The translations under genes and the position numbers were made by a program. This document shows, in pieces, positions 58,850-64,000 of a stretch of DNA of 64,000 nt. A model generated the notes under the pieces. It saw nothing but the letters and a program-made list of their open reading frames with translations, was not told where the DNA came from and made no database searches. The stretch lies in the NCBI GenBank assembly GCA_015680685.1, contig MNCI01005887.1, forward strand, positions 340,239 to 404,238, read 5' to 3'. Position 1 is the first letter of the stretch, and each line of letters starts with the position of its first letter. This DNA is from Gnetum montanum. Lineage: Eukaryota; Streptophyta; Gnetopsida; Gnetales; Gnetaceae.

Positions 58850-60900
58850 ACTCATCCTAATGAGTATATACCTGATTATACTTTTATCCTCCATCAAGAT
58901 GAACAGATGCGCTGGAGAGATTTATTTGGTAACATAGTGTTACCTCCAGATCATGCAGTCCCCAACATGCTTTTCTATGCCTTGGCATAGATTGGCATGA
59001 TGGAATTATATGTTGAATACGTTGTGGAAGATTTTGATATGAGGGATTATCATCCCACAACTTTACAACGTATGAGGGACTCAATGTAGGAGAACCAACA
59101 TACACTGTTGAAGGGAAAAGAGGTCCCGCACGTCCTAAGTGAAACTAGAGATGGTGAACCACTTACAATGGGTTCTCTATGAAGAGATGTTTCCCCTCCT
59201 AACAATGGTGAGGAGGTTGAGTATCAGAACCTATGATCAACGATACACAACATTGGTTCTGATGCCTATGAACACCAACTATTCACTAAGTGAACAACAA
59301 CATATAACAAGGATGGGCACTCTGATCATCACCACGATCAAGGCAGGGATAACCGAAGAGAAGGTAGGAAACATCATCATGGCGATGGTTCTGCTTCTTC
59401 TTCTCCTTCTTCACATCACTCACCCTCTCCTTCCACATCAAGGCGTAATCATGAAGAGCATAACGGAGAGGATAAAGGTAAGAAAAATGAGAGACCTCGA
59501 CGAGAGAGGCAAGAGAGAGGATAAGGGCATAAACGAAGGGAAAGTAGGGAACAACGGAGACATCATAGACATCATGAAAGAGATGATCATGACAAACCCC
59601 TACTTGCTGCCCGAAGCATGCTAGATATCATGGAGACAATCAGGATCCCAACAAGGCATTTAAAAGATAGTTGGATCAAGCATTTAGACATGAACAACAT
59701 CCCATGATTTGAAGGGGGATATAATGTAGATTTGCAAAATCATTTATAGGCATTCCATGATGCTTGCACCTTGCAAACATTGAGAATGAGTGGCAGAAAC
59801 TTAAGTTTTTTTCCAGGACACTCATCAAGGAAGCAAAGAGTTGGTATCGATCCTTAGAACTGGAAACCATCAAGAGGTGGAGTACGATGTTAGAACTCTT
59901 CAACGATAAGTATCAAATGTACTCCAAAGTGTCTAACTTGCGTAAGCAGATCCAAGGATGGAAGCAAGGTATTCATGAACCCTTGGATGCTGCCATGGGC
60001 CATTATTACACATTGTTACATCGTTTCCCAGGCCATGGTTACGCATAGCGGGATCAACTCCATCACATCGTACATGGGCTAAGGTATGAGACTAGGAGAA
60101 CCCTTGGGACTTATGCCCAAGGGCGATTAGCAGAACTTAGAGTCCATGAGATTTATCGCTTGTTGGAACAAGTAGCAAAAGAAGAAGGGGAGCTACGAAA
60201 AAGGGAAAGTGTGGAAGATTACAACCGTGATCCCTCTCTTCGAAAGAAGGGAGTGAAATTTTGTGATGAAGAGGATGAGTCACGACTTGAAGAGTTGGTG
60301 AACAGAAAAACCTTGCCGATCCAGAAGTTAACAATAGAAATAGTGGCTAAGGTAGATGATGTATGGAGTTCCTTAGACTCTAAAATTGAAACTGTCTTAA
60401 AAATTGTAGAAGAGTCTAAGGAGGAATGAGGTAGTGACAAAGGTAAGACAAAGCGGAGTGATTTAGGCCCTGCACATAACAAGGGTAAAGGAAAAATTAC
60501 TCACTCCGATGTGGTTGTGGATTCAGACACAGATGATGATGATGGATGTGAGATCTGCTACTATGACCATCCTAAGGGATATTGTCCAATCATCTCACAT
60601 CTACAAGAATCTGGGATGTATGCACTTAATCCGAGACTCAATAGATGGCAAACACCTTGAAGGTTACCTTATCCTCAAGGTAACCCAAGATATTTTCACC
60701 AACCATTGATGCACTATCCAAGTGGAACTCCACCACAACCCATCAAGCAACATCAGCAGTGGCAATACCCATAGTCATGGGGGATGCCACCACTGAAACA
60801 ATAGTACTCTTATAGGCAGCCCGATCCATATGGTTACTACGTGCAGTAGTTGATTCCTCCAAGTGACCCGGGAGTACTTTAGGAGGACTCCTTCTCCCCC
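58850..60900 (+). pseudogene. Athila-like gag of the pol-less element
   Basis: The N-terminus is HPNEYIPDYTFILHQDEQMRW (about 58855-58918). A Ser/His/Arg/Glu-rich linker follows (59300-59560). The capsid core shows KSWYRSLELETIKRW and SNLRKQIQGWKQGIHEPLDA, then LLHRFPGHGY (59840-60045), as in Athila gags. A Lys/Glu-rich region (60160-60430) leads to CEICYYDHPKGYCPIISH (60549-60602) and a Pro/Gln-rich tail. Interruptions are few and often TAG, for example A-stop-RDQL at 60047, so this gag is among the better preserved here. Confidence 0.82.
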
Positions 60901-61309
60901 GGGAGATACTCCATACCCACACCATCCTCCTAATTCATCCGCACCTCTTCCACCAGTAGTTCCCATAACACCTCCTGCTCCAACAATGCAAGGGGAACTC
61001 CCTACTCAACCGCAACAACATCACGCTACGAGAGCTGTAAATATTCAACTTGCTGCTAGTTTTGACAATTGTAAAAAGAGAATACCTTTCTTCAGAACCA
61101 AAAGCCTAGACAAGATCTCACAACAACAAGCGGTTGAGTTTGTAAATACTCCTCCAACTTACAAGGCTTCGGAGCTCCCTTCAAACCAAAATCAGAGCTC
61201 AACATAGACGATTATGTTAACGCATACCGTAACCAACTAGATCAAGGTAGGCCACCTTCCCAGGAAACTAACTTATCCTGGAAGTCCCTTAATCTACCTT
61301 CAAGTCACC

Positions 61310-61915
61310 AGAAATGAACCACATAGGGCTCTTCTTGCCTCAGGTTCCGGAGTCAACTTAATTTCACAAGAGATGTATCACGCTTGGAACCTGCCACAAC
61401 TTAAGAAGAGAAACATTCAACTAGAGCTGGCAGACTAGTTCATCACCATTCCCTTGGGATTGGTGGAGGACATCATTACCACTATGTGTGGTTGGTGCTA
61501 CCCAACTGATTTTCTGGTGATTGAAGTTAACAACAACGAAGGGGACTTCCCAATTATAATGGAAAGGGCATGGCTAAGCACAGTAAACACATGCCTTAGG
61601 ATCCACGATCTTTCCTTGGAAATCTCTAAGATAAATATTTATGGAAAGATCAAGAAGAGGAAATTTCCATGCATCACATACAATGATTCATCGGGTGATG
61701 ACATGGAGGAATGCACAACACCTTCTCCATGCAACAGCTGTGCCCTTGAAACTTTGAAACAAAGATGCCTATATGTAGCAACCACACAACAAGTAGTAGA
61801 CACCCCGTGGTTGATAGCTACTAGAAGGAGCAACCAAATATGCATGAAACAAACTGAGGAAACAAACCATGCCAACAACGAAGGCATAGACACATCGGAA
61901 TATGAGCATCGCTGA
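61310..61915 (+). CDS. Athila-like aspartic protease, catalytic Asp replaced
   Basis: RALLASGSGVNLISQEMY (about 61326-61380) is the active-site region; the Asp found in the related copy (LLDSSSGVNLI, about 14775) is Ala here. After a TAG at 61436, GLVEDIITTMCGWCYPTDF, then FPIIMERAWLSTVNT (61454-61590), form the C-terminal half. It ends in a hydrophilic tail with stop at 61913-61915. The main ORF (61454-61915) is open for 153 codons. Pol does not follow. Confidence 0.75.
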
Positions 61916-62014
61916 CTTCCACCTCATAATCTGAGAACATCAATGGGGAGAAGTTGGGCACTTCTATGAAATTTAAACAGGTGCTCATTATTTTGAATCT
62001 CTCCCTTTCCATTT

Positions 62015-62030
62015 AGTCATGGGGGAGATG
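62015..62030 (+). other. internal purine motif after the pol position
   Basis: AGTCATGGGGGAGATG matches the minus-strand motif at 55109-55124, which lies just after integrase, and nearly repeats the polypurine tract at 63947-63959. It may be a second plus-strand priming site or a relic. Confidence 0.5.
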
Positions 62031-62082
62031 GCCACCTATGCTAATCATATGGGGCCCTCAGTTCTTTTTCGTTTTTTTTTTA

Positions 62083-62131
62083 CACATTTTTGTTTTACAC
62101 GTTTTTGTTTTACACATTTTTGTTTTACAAA
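62083..62131 (+). repeat. 15-bp minisatellite ACACATTTTTGTTTT-like
   Basis: Three to four tandem units of ACATTTTTGTTTTAC and ACGTTTTTGTTTTAC. Confidence 0.85.
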
Positions 62132-62185
62132 TTTCTTTAACTTTTCTTATTTTTGTTTTACAACATCATTATACTTTTTCATTTT

Positions 62186-62207
62186 TTGTGTGCGTGTGTG
62201 TGTGTGA
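62186..62207. repeat. (GT)n microsatellite
   Basis: Short run of GTGTGCGTGTGTGTGTGTG type. Confidence 0.85.
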
Positions 62208-63946
62208 TCCATCCTGTAAGTTTGTCATCAATAAGTGTTCTAGATGATGGTATGAACTGTTTTCATATTGATTGCTAATGTTTGGTTTTTACCTTAAGTC
62301 ATGATGTTGATACTAAGGTATGTTCTTTTGATATGGCAGATAATGAGTCCACTTCATCCATTTGTCCACAAGTTTTATGGTCTCTCTCAGCTTGCAAATC
62401 TACAGTCCCCTTCTAAATAAGAACTTTAACGAATCGGTGACTAGGCATTTCTCAAACTAAGGAAGGACTCAAGGATTGAAAAGCGTGTGACTCCAAGGGA
62501 ACTTGATGCATTTGTGTGGCCATTCTCTTGGGTGCTTTGATGTTTTCTTCTTGAGTTTTCTTACCATTCTAATGTCACCCAATTATCAAAAGCTGAGACA
62601 ATAAAAATAAGAAGTCTTTGCATGGTGTGGTTCTCACGCATACAAACACAAAACAAAAAACAAAAGAAAACAGTGAGAATTCAAAGCACACCCCTTAGAC
62701 GAAATAATTATTTGGGCTACAAGCACTGGTTATGGAACTAACAAATTTCCCTCTAACTAAGGCCCTTCTTACTTCCCATTCTCTCCTCATTTGTTTTGTT
62801 GAAATGGTGGTGGCTCTTTGGAGATGCTTTCTTGTTACTTCAAGAGGATGGATTAGCCGAATGCATTGATATGAAGTCACTGGATATGGTTAGTTTGAGG
62901 CTAGACTTGAAATGGGATTTGCTAAGTTACATTAATCATGACACACACAAGAGGCTATACACCACCTTGCTCTTGGGATTCCATTCCATTCTCTTCTCTC
63001 CACCCTTCTCTCCATTGTTTACCTCATTACCAGTTGTATCATTAGTGTATATCTTGGTAGATGCATCATTTTCTTTTTAAAAATTCTTATGGTTAAGACT
63101 TTAACTCTTGTTCCAAAGGACATTCCCAGAGCCTACAAACTCTTTGAATGTGGGTTTGTCAGGGCATTAAGGGCATGAGCCTTCTTTGGGGAGGACCCAC
63201 TAACATTCCCATTTGGTGCACCAGTTAACTTCTTTTCCCTAACATTTTTGCAATTAATTTTATTTTGTTCATTTCCATCTTGACATCCATTTCATCGATG
63301 TCATAGTTATCCCTTTTTATCTATCTTTCTTATTCCTTTTCTTTCTCCATTCCAACGCTACCAGAGGTTCGCAATTAGTCATGGTGGTACGGGGCCCGAT
63401 TTTTTCAATTTTCTCCTAGCCCCGATTTTTTTTGATTTTTTCCTAACCCCTACACCTTCAGTAGTCATCAATATTATATCTCCAGATCCGAATTAGCCAT
63501 ACCACAACCTAGCCAATGGACTTACACCGAAGCAAGGTATTAACTACATTGAACTTCATTTACCCTTACTAATATAAGATTGTGTTGTATGTGCAAATGG
63601 TAATCATACAACAACGGATTGGATCTAGAAGGAACACATGGAATGAAGCAGCACTACAGAAGCTATGCAAGGAGCAAGATCGATGGTGTGCTTACTGCTG
63701 GACAATGAAAGGTGCAATCTTGGCATTGGTAGCAGCAACACTTCTTTCTCTCTCTCTTTCTCTCAAGCTGTCAACTAAAGCCTGATGTCAATGTAATAAG
63801 GTGTTCATCCTTGTTGTCATGAACACCAATTTTGTCAAGTCTTGTAATGATGATCCATTCACATGTCATCCCATTAGTTCCATTCACCTTAATAATCCCA
63901 TACCTTCCCAATATTTTGTAAGGAACTCGAGGATGAGTTTTCATTC
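62208..63946 (+). other. 3' noncoding region of the pol-less element
   Basis: Aligns in parts with the plus copy (22000-22500) and, in reverse, with 54400-54620. The conserved TTTGGGGAGGACCCAC is at 63185-63200. Two short ORFs with hydrophobic C-terminal halves (62796-63080 and 63582-63785) occupy the env-like position of Athila elements, but neither has a recognisable domain and both may be chance. Confidence 0.55.
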
Positions 63947-63959
63947 AGTCATGGGGGTA
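63947..63959 (+). other. polypurine tract
   Basis: AGTCATGGGGGTA directly precedes the 3' LTR and matches the minus-strand tract at 30878-30890. Confidence 0.85.
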
Positions 63960-64000
63960 TGATGAGACGCGATATCGCATGGGCCACGATATCGCGGTGC
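63960..64000 (+). repeat. start of 3' LTR (cut by window end)
   Basis: TGATGAGACGCGATATCGC is near-identical to the 5' LTR start at 57763, with an additional GATATC palindrome following. Confidence 0.88.

Larger units (their letters stand above)
57763..64000 (+). mobile_element. Athila-like element with gag-protease but no pol (runs off window)
   Basis: 5' LTR 57763-58596, primer site 58598-58615, gag 58850-60900, protease 61310-61915, then post-integrase noncoding sequence from about 62000. Polypurine tract at 63947-63959 and 3' LTR from 63960. RT, RNase H and integrase are absent between 61916 and 62000. It would depend on enzymes from related elements. The 3' LTR is cut by the window end, so the target duplication cannot be read. 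Confidence 0.85.

Noticed and set aside
62796-63785. Possible env-like ORFs with hydrophobic segments
   Set aside because: Position fits Athila env-like genes, but there is no signal peptide plus membrane anchor arrangement, and the aligned region of the plus copy (22000-22500) is not open.

Overview
The window looks like a methylated, repeat-filled intergenic stretch from a large seed-plant genome. A gymnosperm is plausible but not proven. There is no intact host gene, rRNA or tRNA that I can recognise. The bulk is a pile of old, mutated LTR retrotransposons of the Ty3/gypsy superfamily, nested in each other. The plant assignment rests on Tat- and Athila-type retroelement domains, a tRNA-Asp-type primer-binding site, TTTAGGG telomere-type repeats and GT-AG introns.

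Two lineages dominate. (1) Tat/Ogre-like elements, all on the minus strand. They have YMDD/YVDD reverse transcriptases, DDG-type proteases, LTRs of about 1.4-1.6 kb and a spacer between protease and reverse transcriptase. One lies at the left edge (gag-protease 402-4207, 5' LTR to about 6072). It sits in the integrase of a second (integrase, RNase H, RT, protease, gag linker, 6073-11148). A third is complete: 31465-50543, LTRs 31465-33106 and 48904-50543, target duplication AGGTT. (2) Athila-like elements with LTRs of about 0.72-0.86 kb starting TGATG. These are a plus-strand copy (11149 to about 22520), a minus-strand gag+LTR fragment inside its integrase (17584-20340), a solo LTR (29235-30089, target duplication GTTTG), a minus-strand copy running from its 3' LTR at 30160-30877 to integrase at 55090-56230, a partial plus-strand LTR (57060-57762), and a gag-protease-only copy (57763 to beyond the window end, 3' LTR starting at 63960).

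Region by region: 1-11148 minus-strand Tat remnants; 11149-22520 plus-strand Athila-like copy with the inverted insertion; 22520-29229 mostly unassigned, with LTR-like sequence, an 80-codon ORF and a broken DEAD-box RNA helicase fragment (25520-25870); 29235-30877 Athila-like LTRs; 30878-56230 a minus-strand Athila-like copy whose accessory ORF is split by the 19-kb Tat element; 56231-57762 a plus-strand accessory-ORF remnant and LTR; 57763-64000 the pol-less Athila-like copy.

The most unusual content is inside the 19-kb Tat element. A multi-exon gene lies antisense to gag-pol between protease and RT (about 40094-43960). Its frame stays open across two introns apart from point stops. In front of it are a telomere-type repeat block, a TATA box and a set of palindromes. 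The Athila-like lineage has a different accessory ORF downstream of integrase, seen in two copies. Other recurring themes are arrays of short palindromes in LTR promoter regions, a tandem CTAGTTTAAGG-type motif at Tat gene boundaries, and in-frame TAG stops at expected Gln positions, which fits decay of methylated CAG sites. All domain calls were made by eye and no database search was run.
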